47,420 nucleotides of DNA from Symploca sp. SIO3C6 (GCA_010692425.1 JAAHHJ010000042.1:1-47420); one strand, 5' to 3'. Counted from the first letter of the stretch, positions 24,675-34,539 are shown. Notes: generated by a model from the sequence alone, not told the origin. A program made the numbers and translations.

Positions 24675-27368
24675 CTATTCTGGCACAACTAGTTCCCCAT
24701 TTCCGCCTCTCCCCATCTCCCCCTCTTTCTCTCTACCTTGCTCAACTTTGAAGGCCTTGACAGATTCTTGCAATTCCTCTGCCACTTCTAAGGTTTGTTT
24801 GAGAGAGCCACAGATTTGCTCAGAGACATCAGAGGAACGCACAGATCTTAAAGCAATCTCGCACATCAACTCACTAACTGCTTCAGAAGTTTGTGTTTGG
24901 GAGACAGTCACCTCGGAAATTGAGCGTACCAATTGGTCAATCTGTGTGGATACTCCCACAATTTCTTCCAGACTCTGCTTGACATTCTCCACTAAATGAG
25001 TCCCTGCTATCACCTGCTCTGTATTCTTTTCCATAGCTTGGACTACTTGAAATGTTTCCCTTTGAATGTTGGTAATAATTCCCTCAATTTCCTTGGTAGC
25101 TACTGCACACTGAGCCGCCAATTCACTCACCTCTTCTGCTACAACACCGAAACCTTCACCAGTTTTACCAGCACGTGCTGCTTCAATACCGGTATTGATA
25201 GCTAGCAAGTTAGTTTGCATGGCAATTTGCTCAATTAGTGAGACAACTTTGGAAATTTGCTGGGAAGATCGACCAAGCTGTTTGACCTGCTTGGTAGTTT
25301 CGGTCATGGTTTCTTGTAAATTCAAGATGTGTTCTACTGAGTGTCGTACTGCCGCTACCCCCTTAATGGCACTATTAGAGGCTTTGCGAGAAACAATGGC
25401 GGCTTGATTGGCACTCCGAGCCACCTCTTGAATAGAACGGGTCATTTGTTCAACCGACTCTAGGGTGCGGCTTGTATCTTCGGCCTGTTGGAATGTTTCT
25501 TGGGCAAATTGACGAATAGCCTGCTCATCTTCATTAATGGCAGTATTCACTTGCAGAGCTGATTGTTGCACTTTGGTAACAATTCGCCTTAGACTTTCGA
25601 TAATGTAGTTGAAAAATTCAGCAACAGCACCAATCTCGCCATCGACTACGTCCGCATGTACAGTTAGGTCCCCTTCCGCAGCCCCATAAAGGTCTCTGAG
25701 CAGTTCTACAATCTTTAACTGGAGGTTTTGTTGTTGTTGAAGTTTTTCTTTGGAGAAAGCTTCAGCAGTAATGCGAGCTTGTTCTTGCTGCTTGAGGAAG
25801 GCAACTTGGTCTAGAGCTGAACTTACTAAAATTGCCACCTGTTTAAAGAAAGTGATCTCTGATTCCTGCCAGGAGCGCGTACAAGAACATTGATGAGTAA
25901 CTAGTAAGCCGTATAGCTCACCATAGGCCAGAATTGGTGCCACTAAATTTGCCTTAACCTTGAAGGGTTGCAGTTGAGCTAGGTGGCACTCACTCAACCC
26001 AGCTTTGTAAATATTCTCAAATGCCTTGACACGACCTTTTTTATAGTGTTCAACATAATTGGCAAAACAGGGATCGGCTATATTTACTCCCAGTGCTTTT
26101 GGCCAGCCATGACCTACTTCTTCGGCAACAATGGTGCCATACCAGTTTTGATCAAAGAGATAGATGAGGACTCGGTCGGTTTTAAGAGTTTTTCTAACCC
26201 TAGTAATAGCAATATGGTAGATGTCTTCAGGGTTAAGAGATTGTCGTAAGTGAGTAGTAATAGCATTGAGCTGGCAATAGCGTTCAGCTTCAGCCTTGGT
26301 TTGGGCAGCCAGAGTTATACTCGTTAAAGCTAATCCCACTTGAATTGCTAACTGCTGGAGGAAGTTAATTTCTGGCTGTTTCCACTCCCGAGTACTGCTG
26401 CACTGATGGGCCACTAATAAGCCGAGTAAATTGTCGTTAACGATGATGGGGACAATTAAGTTTGCCTTAACTTGCAGTTGTTCCAACAACTGTATGTGTT
26501 CTGGAGAATAACTGGTGGCATAGATATCACTGTTGGCTACAACCCGCCCCTGTTTGTACTCTTCTAGTATGTTTCCGGGAATACAAGGATCGGTAACTCG
26601 CTCAGTTAAAACTCTTACCCAATTAGGAGCTACAGCTTCGGCAATAATGTTGCCGCTATAGTCAGGCTCAAAGCCATAAACTACTACTCGATCTACTCCC
26701 AGCCATTGCTGTGCTCCTCTGACAGCGAGATTAAAAACTTTGGTTCGGTCTTTGGCCTGGGCAGAGATTTTGGCAACATCTGCCAATAACTGCAATTGCT
26801 CAAGATATGCTTGTTGGTCTTGGCGGAGAGTTTCCAGCTTATCCCTTATTTCTCTGAGGTGATAGTCTAAACCCACTACCTCCTCTTCCCGTTTCCTAAG
26901 ACGTTGAGCTAATGTAGTTGCAAGTATAGCCCCAAGAAATGCTATTAGCCCCATACCCACTGACAGAGGTACAAGCATTTTTCCTGTTGGCTCCAAAGCA
27001 ATCACCGTTGGTGTAGTAATAGTGGCTTTCCCGTTGAATTCTGGTCTGCCTTCTAGTTTCTCAAAAGATATGTAGGTAACTAAGTCTTCACCTTTGCCAT
27101 GATGTTTGTCAGTCTGATTAATCGCCACTCCTCCCATTAGCAAAACTGAAATTGTAGTCATGGCGATTGGTGCGATAGCGCCAGCGCTAAAGGCAATTAT
27201 CCCTGCCAAAGAATGCCCGGAGGGCTTTAAGGGGTAGCGCCAAGCGATTGCCCTTTGGGCAGCGCCAAAGGCGATCGCTAATGCTGTAAATTGTTGTTTT
27301 GAGCGCTGTGTGAGCCATTTGGGAAAAAACCATTGCTTTAATGACTGACTTTTGTCGGACAAACTCAT
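24675..27368 (-). CDS. Membrane methyl-accepting protein with two GAF domains, one CBCR-like (PixJ-like)
   Basis: 897 residues. Transmembrane helices at about 52-82 and 130-155 bracket a short external loop. GAF1 covers about 190-355, GAF2 about 370-525, and a HAMP-like coiled coil leads to a methyl-accepting signalling domain with tip [14 protein letters not shown] near 720. GAF2 has the canonical cyanobacteriochrome Cys-His pair, C461-H462, and a DXCF motif, D432-P-C434-F, 27 residues earlier; this is the two-cysteine arrangement of blue-sensing CBCRs. GAF1 has E290-H291 at the chromophore position and DPCI instead of DXCF, so it probably does not bind bilin covalently. A role in phototaxis is likely. 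Residues 29-47 ([17 protein letters not shown]) are encoded by a palindromic HIP1-containing repeat, and the last 20 residues ([15 protein letters not shown]) by G/A-rich octamer-like repeat. Confidence 0.85.
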   Translation of the reverse strand: MSLSDKSQSLKQWFFPKWLTQRSKQQFTALAIAFGAAQRAIAWRYPLKPSGHSLAGIIAFSAGAIAPIAMTTISVLLMGGVAINQTDKHHGKGEDLVTYISFEKLEGRPEFNGKATITTPTVIALEPTGKMLVPLSVGMGLIAFLGAILATTLAQRLRKREEEVVGLDYHLREIRDKLETLRQDQQAYLEQLQLLADVAKISAQAKDRTKVFNLAVRGAQQWLGVDRVVVYGFEPDYSGNIIAEAVAPNWVRVLTERVTDPCIPGNILEEYKQGRVVANSDIYATSYSPEHIQLLEQLQVKANLIVPIIVNDNLLGLLVAHQCSSTREWKQPEINFLQQLAIQVGLALTSITLAAQTKAEAERYCQLNAITTHLRQSLNPEDIYHIAITRVRKTLKTDRVLIYLFDQNWYGTIVAEEVGHGWPKALGVNIADPCFANYVEHYKKGRVKAFENIYKAGLSECHLAQLQPFKVKANLVAPILAYGELYGLLVTHQCSCTRSWQESEITFFKQVAILVSSALDQVAFLKQQEQARITAEAFSKEKLQQQQNLQLKIVELLRDLYGAAEGDLTVHADVVDGEIGAVAEFFNYIIESLRRIVTKVQQSALQVNTAINEDEQAIRQFAQETFQQAEDTSRTLESVEQMTRSIQEVARSANQAAIVSRKASNSAIKGVAAVRHSVEHILNLQETMTETTKQVKQLGRSSQQISKVVSLIEQIAMQTNLLAINTGIEAARAGKTGEGFGVVAEEVSELAAQCAVATKEIEGIITNIQRETFQVVQAMEKNTEQVIAGTHLVENVKQSLEEIVGVSTQIDQLVRSISEVTVSQTQTSEAVSELMCEIALRSVRSSDVSEQICGSLKQTLEVAEELQESVKAFKVEQGREKEGEMGRGGNGELVVPE

Positions 27369-27673
27369 GTACTCAACTCCATTTAATTAAGGTGCTATGG
27401 GCATGAAAGTAGGGCATCAATCAAAAAGCGGTTAATTTCACGCAATTAAATTTTCCTAGTTTACAACGCCTTGGCGTTGGTATTAATCCCAAGGAAAAAC
27501 CTGACAACCTTGTGTTTTGTCTTGAAGAAAATTTAAAAAGTTAACTTCGCACCAGAAACATATTAGTCTTCCTGAAAGAGAAAGCTAAGCTAGTATAAAA
27601 TCCCGATGCTGTTAGCACTAATAGTGCAACAGATGGATCTAAAACTAGATTCATATTCTCTTATTAGTTGTTA
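27369..27673. other. Intergenic region upstream of the chemoreceptor
   Basis: A 305-bp spacer with the palindrome AACGCCTTGGCGTT near 27466 and an A/T-rich remainder. It must contain the chemoreceptor promoter. No small gene is apparent. Confidence 0.4.
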
Positions 27674-28009
27674 TTAGTTGTCATCTGAAGGATGATGCAA
27701 AACTTGTCGGCAAGCGGCGCTAGCAGCTGCGAGACCACCTCCAGCAGCGATGATAGTACCTGTATGTTCTCCCACTAAATCCGCAGCTATAGATATTTCA
27801 GTTGCTACATTCAATGTACAAGTAACTAAGTTAACATTAGAACTTGATTGGGTATTATGGTGATTATCTCTCCAGATTTCAGCTAGAGGTTTTGCCATTT
27901 GTGCTAGCTGATGTTTGAGTTTACAAACATGTAGTTGTTCTGGAGACATTGAATCAGAATTGGCAAGTTGCAGATTACTGAATTTTGTTTCTGATTTTAA
28001 GTAATTCAT
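27674..28009 (-). CDS. Hypothetical small protein with Gly/Ala-rich C-terminus
   Basis: 111 residues from the ATG at 28009; the longer frame to 28018 would use TTG. The N-terminal half is polar with two Cys/His-containing stretches (LHVCKLKHQLAQMAKP). The C-terminal half has a small-residue hydrophobic run (GTIIAAGGGLAAASAACRQ) that could insert in membranes, and ends HHPSDDN. The layout of a polar leader followed by a Gly/Ala-rich segment recalls peptide bacteriocin precursors, but no GG cleavage site is clear and no processing or export gene is nearby. Function unknown. Confidence 0.5.
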   Translation of the reverse strand: MNYLKSETKFSNLQLANSDSMSPEQLHVCKLKHQLAQMAKPLAEIWRDNHHNTQSSSNVNLVTCTLNVATEISIAADLVGEHTGTIIAAGGGLAAASAACRQVLHHPSDDN

Positions 28010-28210
28010 AATTGACAACTATTAAAAAAGTCTTCCGCAGCATAAATTTGAAGCCCTAAAAATAAAAACTCTAAGTAAGAATAATTGTGGCAATATCCAA
28101 ATTAAAGAAGTATTAAAGGTAGCTTACCCTAGCTTGCTAGAGATGGGAATGAGCATTGATTCCCTGTTGAAGTAGTTAATGATAGAGTAGAGTTTTCCTT
28201 ACCTAGAGTG

Positions 28211-28232
28211 TTGTCTGACAATTGCCAGACAA
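28211..28232. terminator. 7-bp hairpin downstream of aroK
   Basis: TTGTCTG (28211-28217) pairs perfectly with CAGACAA (28226-28232) over an 8-base loop, between the aroK stop and the small orphan. It has no U tract; terminator or structured leader of the orphan are both possible. Confidence 0.3.
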
Positions 28233-28315
28233 TAACTATTAGCTATGATAAGGCCATTAGTAAGTTAACCGCAACATAAATCCGAAATTTCTTAATGTAG
28301 TGGGGAGTAGCATGC

Positions 28316-28861
28316 TTAATCTGCACTTAATTTCATCACCGAGGGAATTTCTGCAATTATTCTTGAGGTAATCTTTTCTGGGGTATCCTCAGCATTGATT
28401 CGGATTTGGAGATCCGCTTGGGCGTAGAGACTTTTTCGCTGTCCGAGGATAGTTTGCAATGCTTGTGCTGGATCAGTTTGCTGTAAAAGGGGACGAGTTA
28501 GATCCCCTTGCAGGCGTTGAATTAATACTTCTACAGGAGCATCGAGCCAGATAACCAAGCCATGGCGCAAATAACTCCAATTAAATTTATTTAAAATAAT
28601 ACCGCCACCTGTGGCAATTACAAGTTTTTGGTAAGCAGATACTTCCGACAACACCTTAGTTTCTAACTGCCGAAAATTCTCTTCACCGCTCTCAGCAAAA
28701 ATATGACTAATAGTATGACCGGCTAATTGTTCAATCAGAGCGTCTGTGTCAACAAAGCGATAGCCCAACTCAGTAGCTAGTTTCACTCCGATAGTTGTTT
28801 TGCCAACACCCATCATGCCAACTAGAAAAACATTTATTCCCTTTAATAAGCTGTTGCACAT
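28316..28861 (-). CDS. aroK: Shikimate kinase
   Basis: 181 residues of the NMP-kinase fold. The P-loop GMMGVGKTT is at 15-23; the shikimate-binding DTD lies in RFVDTDALIE, the FR of ENFRQLE follows, and GGG is in IATGGGIIL. The lid region has RPLL. It phosphorylates shikimate to shikimate-3-phosphate in chorismate synthesis. The start is preceded by a G/A-rich octamer array only 15 bases away, so the 5' untranslated region is largely repeat sequence. Confidence 0.95.
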   Translation of the reverse strand: MCNSLLKGINVFLVGMMGVGKTTIGVKLATELGYRFVDTDALIEQLAGHTISHIFAESGEENFRQLETKVLSEVSAYQKLVIATGGGIILNKFNWSYLRHGLVIWLDAPVEVLIQRLQGDLTRPLLQQTDPAQALQTILGQRKSLYAQADLQIRINAEDTPEKITSRIIAEIPSVMKLSAD

Positions 28862-28875
28862 TTATCTTTAGATAG

Positions 28876-28920
28876 AGAGGGGGAGATGGGGGGAGGGGGA
28901 GATGGGGAGATGGGGAGACA
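28876..28920 (-). repeat. G-rich GGGGAGAT array upstream of aroK
   Basis: Imperfect GGGGAGAT/GGGGGAGA units lie 15-60 bases upstream of the aroK ATG, where promoter or ribosome-loading signals would be expected. Confidence 0.75.
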
Positions 28921-29044
28921 AGATAATGTAGTTAGGAAATGGTATATTTTTATATATACTAATATGGATTCCTCTAGCTCTCCCCTATCCTTCTTTCTTT
29001 TTCCTCAGCTGTGAGTACCTCAAAAGGACACTCAACTCAACTTA

Positions 29045-29773
29045 CTACTGCTGGCGTGATCTTTCAACTTCCTGATTAAATTCCTCGTCATCCTCAAATC
29101 CCCAGTCATCATCATTATCACTGGTTTGAGTATTGTCACTTGTCTGAGCTACTGGTTTATAGGGCGGTGTAATCACGCGATAGTTAGCATCGTAGATCTC
29201 ATCAGCTTTGCCCACGCCTGACTTTTCGGTATCGCGGTAGCTGTAAGAGTAAACAGAACCATTTTGGGAACTAGTTTTTGGCTCCTGTTTTACTTCGTAA
29301 TTTGTGGAAGTATTAGAGTAAGTTTCCCCTGAGTAAGAACCATTCATGTCTGGCTGCTGCGAATTGGGCATCTGGGCTTGCTCCTCGAATTCCCAGTATT
29401 GGCTTACACTCTCCTCCCAGTCTGAAGCAGCACCCTTGGCAGGCTGTTGTGGAGATGGTGGTGTATAAGGAATATCTCTTTGATAGGAATCAGTTTGGGG
29501 TTTTTCCCGGCGAAAAGAACGATGACGAGGTGTTGCTGCGCCAACGACTCGACGATTCCGAGTCGAGTAACCTTTGGGCAAATAGCTCAACAATTGTAAG
29601 CAGAAGCTAGTTATTACTCCCAAGGATATTGCCCCTCCAATCCATACTGCTAAGGGCAGAGGTGGCATTTTCATACCCCAAAAAACCAGCTCTACTGGGG
29701 ACAAGTTGGAGATAGTAAATACTGCCAGTCCCCCTACTACCAGTATTAGTAGCACAATGCGAGTTACAAGCAT
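29045..29773 (-). CDS. LapA-like (DUF1049) membrane protein with long acidic tail
   Basis: 242 residues. The first 65 hold two transmembrane helices joined by the DUF1049 signature (FTISNLSPVELVFWGMKMPPLPLAVWIGG in outline). Residues 70-242 form a low-complexity cytoplasmic tail rich in Ser, Gln, Pro and Tyr, with a run of acidic residues near the end (DNDDDWGFEDDEEF). LapA in Escherichia coli takes part in lipopolysaccharide assembly control; the role in cyanobacteria is unknown. It follows ubiX on the same strand. Confidence 0.75.
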   Translation of the reverse strand: MLVTRIVLLILVVGGLAVFTISNLSPVELVFWGMKMPPLPLAVWIGGAISLGVITSFCLQLLSYLPKGYSTRNRRVVGAATPRHRSFRREKPQTDSYQRDIPYTPPSPQQPAKGAASDWEESVSQYWEFEEQAQMPNSQQPDMNGSYSGETYSNTSTNYEVKQEPKTSSQNGSVYSYSYRDTEKSGVGKADEIYDANYRVITPPYKPVAQTSDNTQTSDNDDDWGFEDDEEFNQEVERSRQQ

Positions 29774-29834
29774 AAAGAAAGGATTGAAGGTTGCAAGTTG
29801 GCAAGGTAAAGGGTCAGAGGTTCAAGTGCGATTA

Positions 29835-29886
29835 CCTTTGGCGCTTCCCCTACAGCCCTCCGGCCATCCTTCGGTAGGGCTAATCA
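29835..29886. repeat. Palindromic dispersed repeat
   Basis: CTTTGGCGCTTCCCCTACAG is followed by a hairpin AGCCCT...AGGGCT around CCGGCCATCCTTCGGT. Similar TTTGGCGCTxCCC blocks occur inside the chemoreceptor gene at 27222-27290. It lies upstream of the LapA-like gene. Confidence 0.55.
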
Positions 29887-29953
29887 AGTAAAACGAAGAA
29901 TCGCAATAGGATTTTCGCTAATATATCTTAACAAATCTCAAGCGAGGTTTCTC

Positions 29954-29990
29954 GTTGATAGTTAATTGTTAATGGCGATGAACTATCAAC
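29954..29990 (-). terminator. 10-bp hairpin after ubiX
   Basis: GTTGATAGTT (29954-29963) and AACTATCAAC (29981-29990) pair perfectly. The element starts 13 bases past the ubiX stop; a competing stem AATTGTT/AACAATT overlaps it. Confidence 0.45.
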
Positions 29991-30002
29991 CATAAACAAT
30001 TA

Positions 30003-30617
30003 TCAATGTCCTTGCCAGCGATTAATGGGAACACAATCAATATTGAGCTGGTCTAAAGCACGGGCAACAACAAAATCAACTAAATCTTCAATAGTTTTAG
30101 GATGGTGATACCAAGCGGGATTAGCTGGAACTATTCTGACACCTGTTTGGGCTAGGGCGGTGAGATTGCCCAGGTGAATCAGACTAAAAGGAGTCTCACG
30201 GGGTACAATCACCAATGGTTTTCCTTCTTTAATTTGAACGTCAGCTGCACGCTCAAGCAAGTCAGAACTTAAGCCATTAGCAATCTTTGCCACAGTACCC
30301 ATACTACAGGGCAAAATCAACATTCCCAGTGTACGAAAAGAGCCACTGGCAATAGTTGCACCAACATCACCCCACCGGTGACAAATTAGTTTGCCACCTG
30401 TGGTAACTCCTGCTTGCTGACGCCAGAATTGTTCCTGTTGATCTGGTTCTGGAGGCATGCGGATATTTTGCTCTGCCTGCCAGACCATGTATGCTGACTT
30501 TGAGGCAACCAACTCAATCTCATAGTCTGCCTCCAGCAGAAACTTCAAAGCACGTACAGCGTAGATTAAGCCTGATGCCCCAGTGATGCCTAAAATTAGA
30601 GGATTAAGTTGTTTCAC
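30003..30617 (-). CDS. ubiX: Flavin prenyltransferase UbiX
   Basis: 204 residues. The N-terminal GITGASGLIYAVR binds the flavin phosphate, and PCSMGTVAKIANG, RETPFSLIHLGNL and PANPAWYHHP are the usual UbiX blocks. It attaches dimethylallyl phosphate to FMN to make prenylated FMN, the cofactor of UbiD decarboxylases; in cyanobacteria this serves plastoquinone synthesis. It lies 65 bp after the RNase-like gene on the same strand and is probably co-transcribed with it. Confidence 0.95.
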   Translation of the reverse strand: MKQLNPLILGITGASGLIYAVRALKFLLEADYEIELVASKSAYMVWQAEQNIRMPPEPDQQEQFWRQQAGVTTGGKLICHRWGDVGATIASGSFRTLGMLILPCSMGTVAKIANGLSSDLLERAADVQIKEGKPLVIVPRETPFSLIHLGNLTALAQTGVRIVPANPAWYHHPKTIEDLVDFVVARALDQLNIDCVPINRWQGH

Positions 30618-30682
30618 ATTTAACTTTCATCTTTAAGATAGGAGGGAGAGAAGATTTTGATTAAGCATTTGCCACCAGCAAC

Positions 30683-32932
30683 TCACTCTTCTAAATCTCC
30701 GTTGAGGGCAACACTACCACCACTAACAGTTACCAAGTCAATTTGTTGGCGGTAGTAATCAACACTCTTAACCTGCACTTGCACTTGATCACCTAGTTGA
30801 TAGGCAGTACGATTTTTGCGACCAACAAGACAAGAGTGGCGGGAGCGATACTCATACCAGTCATCTTTGAGGGAGCTAACGTGAACAAGGCCTTCTACCA
30901 ACAGGTCTTCAATTTCTACAAAAAAGCCATAGGATTGGACACCAGTAATTAGCCCACTAAAAACATCACCAGTGCGCTCTTTCATTTGTTCAGCTTTCTT
31001 TAAACCTTGCAAATCTAACTCAGCATCCTGTGCTAGTTTATCGCGGTCGTTGAGGTGAGCCACTAAGTGAGTTAATTGACTCTCAAATTCCTGTTGTAGG
31101 TCAGGGGGTAAAACATTCCAAGTGATTTTGCCATGGCAGCTACTATGATTAAGATTAACACTTTCTTTGGAGCGAGTCGAACGGCGATCGCGTCCTTGAG
31201 TAAATGCCGCTAGCAGTAATCTTTGTACAAATAAATCTGCATAGCGCCATAGTGGTGATGTGCAGTGAGTATAGCCAGTATCCAAAGCTAAACCAAAGTG
31301 AAAACCTGGTTTAGAGCTACAGGTAGCACTTTTTAGGGTTGAAAGCAGCAAATGGGTCAAAACTTTCCCGGCACTAGATTTGGCAAACAGCTGGGTAAAA
31401 TCTTGATAGTCTTGGGGACTAACTTCTTCTTCATCTTCTAGCTGCAAGTCCAGATCAAGATTTCTGCCTAAATTAATCAAATCTTGCAGTTCATCGATAT
31501 CAGGTTCTCCTTGCACACAGTAAAGTCCTGGTAAGGATAGGGCTTGCAGATGAGATGCCACAGCCTGATTAGTCAAGACCACTAATTCTGTCAGCAGAGA
31601 GCGTAGTGGTAGAGAAGAAGAAACGGTGATTGCTCCGAGGCGTCCTTCATCTTTGTAGGGATACTCAATCTCTGACATGCTCAGTTCAAAAGCCCCTCTT
31701 CGTTGTCTTTGGGCGCGCACTGCTGGAGATAAATTAAAAAACAGTCCTTTAAGCATCTCCACTGCCGGCTCCAAATCTTCTTCAGCCGACTGATGACCCC
31801 CTAGTAGTGATTGTGCCTGTTGATAACTCAACTGGTGATTTACCTGTATCACTGAAGGTTGAATCTCAAACTCTACTAGTTGACCAGCCTCGTCGATGGT
31901 AAGCAAAACAGAGATTGTCAAGCGCTGTTGACCTTCTACCAGAGAACAATGCTCCATGAGCATCTCAGGAATTATAGTCAAAAAGGTTTCTCCCAAAAAA
32001 ACAGCACTGCCTCGCGCTCTTGCTTCTTGATCCAACTGAGAATCGGGGGGTACTAGATGCGCCACATCTGCAATATGGACACCTAGTAGCCACTCTCCCT
32101 GTTCTGTTTTTTCTAGGGTGAAGGCGTTTTCGATAAAGGATTTTTGGTTAGTTTCTGAGTCGCCTTCTAGGGTTATGGTCAGCAGATCTCTTAAATCGAG
32201 GCGTTGTTGTAAGTCTGTTTCGCTCAGCTGTGTCGGTAAGTCTTGGATAGTTTGTAATACTGCCTCTGGTAATTGACGGTGCAGATCGTGTTTGCAGCAG
32301 ACAATATCAGTGTCAGCTGCGTCTTCAGCATCACTTCCCAAGACCCGTGCCACTTTGCCAATTGGGGGGTTGTCTCCCAGGGGATAACGCAGGACTTCGA
32401 CATGAACTAGATGGTCAACTGCTTCTTCAAGGTCTTCTTGATTGGGTTTTAATTCCAGTTCAAACAGCAGCCGATCATCTAGGGGAATGGCGGCGTAACC
32501 TTCTTCTAAGCGCTTGACTCGGGCTAGCACCGAAGGATTTACTCGTTCGAGAATTAAACGCACTTTGCCTTCAGGAGAGCGGCGTCGGCTGCCTTCTTTA
32601 GTGATTTCTACTAGGACGCGATCGCCATTCCAGGCTGAACTTAGATGGCTCTTTTGAATGTAAATATCATCGGCACCCTCTAATTCTTGAATAGCAAAAC
32701 AAAATCCTTTACTCGAACAGCGTAACTTGGCTTCCACCAGCTCTTCTTGAATACGCCGATATCTGCCACGGTCTTTGACCAATATCTCCATTTTTTCAAG
32801 AACCTCCAAGGCAATATGAAGTTTTTGGAGATTGGTCTGATCCTGGCAACCGAGTTTTTTTTCTAAGACTTTGGGAGCTACTGATTTATCATCTGTAAAA
32901 TTGGAAAGCAATGTAGCGATTGAAAATTCCAT
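30683..32932 (-). CDS. RNase II/R family protein with degenerate catalytic site
   Basis: 749 residues with the RNase II/R architecture: N-terminal winged-helix and cold-shock parts (1-200), an RNB domain (about 245-600) and a C-terminal S1 domain (about 655-740, VFSGLITGVQSYGFFVEIED). RNB landmarks such as GVHIADVAHLVPPDSQLDQEARARG and HFGLALDTGYTH are clear. However, the metal-binding block that is normally TIDxxDAxDFDDA reads TLEGDSETNQKSFIENA at 254-270, losing the catalytic aspartates, and the SPIRR motif is SPLWRY at 559-564, replacing the key Arg with Trp562. The size is close to Synechocystis Zam (acetazolamide resistance), to which it may correspond. I infer an RNA-binding rather than an active exonuclease role. 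Confidence 0.8.
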   Translation of the reverse strand: MEFSIATLLSNFTDDKSVAPKVLEKKLGCQDQTNLQKLHIALEVLEKMEILVKDRGRYRRIQEELVEAKLRCSSKGFCFAIQELEGADDIYIQKSHLSSAWNGDRVLVEITKEGSRRRSPEGKVRLILERVNPSVLARVKRLEEGYAAIPLDDRLLFELELKPNQEDLEEAVDHLVHVEVLRYPLGDNPPIGKVARVLGSDAEDAADTDIVCCKHDLHRQLPEAVLQTIQDLPTQLSETDLQQRLDLRDLLTITLEGDSETNQKSFIENAFTLEKTEQGEWLLGVHIADVAHLVPPDSQLDQEARARGSAVFLGETFLTIIPEMLMEHCSLVEGQQRLTISVLLTIDEAGQLVEFEIQPSVIQVNHQLSYQQAQSLLGGHQSAEEDLEPAVEMLKGLFFNLSPAVRAQRQRRGAFELSMSEIEYPYKDEGRLGAITVSSSLPLRSLLTELVVLTNQAVASHLQALSLPGLYCVQGEPDIDELQDLINLGRNLDLDLQLEDEEEVSPQDYQDFTQLFAKSSAGKVLTHLLLSTLKSATCSSKPGFHFGLALDTGYTHCTSPLWRYADLFVQRLLLAAFTQGRDRRSTRSKESVNLNHSSCHGKITWNVLPPDLQQEFESQLTHLVAHLNDRDKLAQDAELDLQGLKKAEQMKERTGDVFSGLITGVQSYGFFVEIEDLLVEGLVHVSSLKDDWYEYRSRHSCLVGRKNRTAYQLGDQVQVQVKSVDYYRQQIDLVTVSGGSVALNGDLEE

Positions 32933-33658
32933 CCAACAATCCTTTTTGATTCTGATCGTGGTTTTGTTACTCTTACCCTTTTGGCGATGTGCTCAGGTAA
33001 TTTGAGAGTATTGACTCTCAAGGGTTGAAGGTGAGAAGGTTAAAGCTTAGAACTATCACCTTGCCCAAGATGCCATACAATGACGCAAACATCTTGCTAA
33101 CTTTCAACTAGGTCAGGAGCGTTCACGCTTTGATGGCGTCTTCATTGGCTCAACCGACTTGCTGACTGTGTCAGCGGTGTACATGAGCGAGACTGAGACT
33201 CTGGTCACTCTTTCCTTCGATGACTTGCAGTGAGACTTTACCTGTGTCTAAGAAGCTGCCCGATTATGCCAGTGTTTCAAAAGTCATGGTCAAGCTAACA
33301 GGCAACCAGACTACCAAGGGTAACTAACTTTTCATACACTGCTATCAGCCAACCTAAGGTAAAAGCTGCAAATTTAAGCAACAGTATAGGTTCAAGAGTA
33401 CTTGAGTCACCCAGTTTTTTGCCAATAGACATGTACTTTGAACACTGTTGTACCAATTTTCGCCGCTGTTCGTTCTTACTAGCTTGACGGTCGAAGCAAT
33501 CGGTTACAGTGACAATGAACAGTCCTTAACTACAGTCCTTAACTATTGTATGTTCTAAGTGTCTGTTTACAAAGTACTTTTGTCTAAACAACTGACAATT
33601 TCTGACTTCTGCAAGAAGTCTACTGAGTTTCACTTCTTAACTCCTTCTTGACAAGCTG
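32933..33658. other. Long intergenic region with possible coding traces
   Basis: A 726-bp divergent spacer. TTGAGAGT-ATTG-ACTCTCAA (33002-33021) forms a perfect hairpin in the leader of the RNase-like gene. Between about 33085 and 33230 one plus frame is open for about 49 codons (GQERSRFDGVFIGSTDLLT, ending FDDLQ), and the next frame continues from an ATG at 33220 for 34 codons. Neither has a Shine-Dalgarno nor a family I recognise. They may be remnants of one frameshifted small gene, or chance. Confidence 0.35.
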
Positions 33659-34432
33659 ATGTTGAATCAATTTAGGTCTCGTTATCCTCAAGGCAGTCTG
33701 TTAACTGAACTCTTATGTATTGATCACGGTCTGTACATTGTACGTTGCTGGATTCAAACTGAGGGAACAACTCTGGCTACTGGTCTTGCAGCTGCTCAAA
33801 GCATTGAACTAGCAGAAGATCGAGCTAGAAACAGGGCTTTGTCCCTCTTAGGTCTTGAAATGACAACAGCTTCGCACCCTGAGGAAACTCCAACGCCTTC
33901 TGGAGGGATACCTAAGCAAGCTCCCACTTTGTCATCAGAAGATTTCAGACAGACTCAAAGCACTCAGTTGTCTGACACTGCTAAAACTGATGTTGCCCAA
34001 AGTCCATCTACTGTGGAGTTAACTATACCCGATACCAGTCTAGATGATGATTACACTAGCCTAGTAGCTGATCAAACGACTTTTACAGATGAGCTTGCAG
34101 ATGCCAAGGTTGAGAGCCATCAGAAATTTCAACCCCCAAGGATGAGTCCACAACAGGTTTCTAAGGGCTTTTCCCAAGAAGAATTACTTCAGGATGAAGT
34201 TAACAGAGATTTGAGTCAAGACATCATCGAACAGCCAAGCCAAGATATTCCCATAGACTTCTCAGACATAATTGCCAGAACCAGCGTTGAACTTAAGCGT
34301 CTAGGTTGGACTAACCAGCAGGGACGCGACTATCTCCTACAAACTTATGGCAAGAGGTCGCGTCAATTGCTAACTGATCAAGAATTACTGGACTTCCTGC
34401 GTAATCTGGAGTCTCTGCCAACGCCCGATTAA
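33659..34432 (+). CDS. Conserved-looking cyanobacterial protein of unknown function
   Basis: 257 residues in three parts. Residues 1-68 form a small alpha/beta unit (FRSRYPQGSLLTELL, then YIVRCWIQTEG, then AEDRARNRALSLLGL); the AExxAxxRALxLLG pattern recalls that of single-strand annealing proteins, a weak similarity. Residues 70-195 are low-complexity, Ser/Thr/Gln/Asp-rich linker. Residues 200-257 are a helical module (VELKRLGWTNQQGRDYLLQT, YGKRSRQLLTDQELLDFL) that I believe recurs at the ends of cyanobacterial DNA-repair-like proteins, but I cannot confirm it. No membrane segment. A G-rich repeat run starts just after the stop. Confidence 0.6.
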   Translation: MLNQFRSRYPQGSLLTELLCIDHGLYIVRCWIQTEGTTLATGLAAAQSIELAEDRARNRALSLLGLEMTTASHPEETPTPSGGIPKQAPTLSSEDFRQTQSTQLSDTAKTDVAQSPSTVELTIPDTSLDDDYTSLVADQTTFTDELADAKVESHQKFQPPRMSPQQVSKGFSQEELLQDEVNRDLSQDIIEQPSQDIPIDFSDIIARTSVELKRLGWTNQQGRDYLLQTYGKRSRQLLTDQELLDFLRNLESLPTPD

Positions 34433-34539
34433 AAATAGAGGGGGGTAGAGGGAGCAGGGAAGAGTGGGAGGCAGATTAGATCGTGATTTTTAAACCGTAA
34501 ACAACTTAAAGCAACGTGTAGACGACATTTTAAGTTGGT

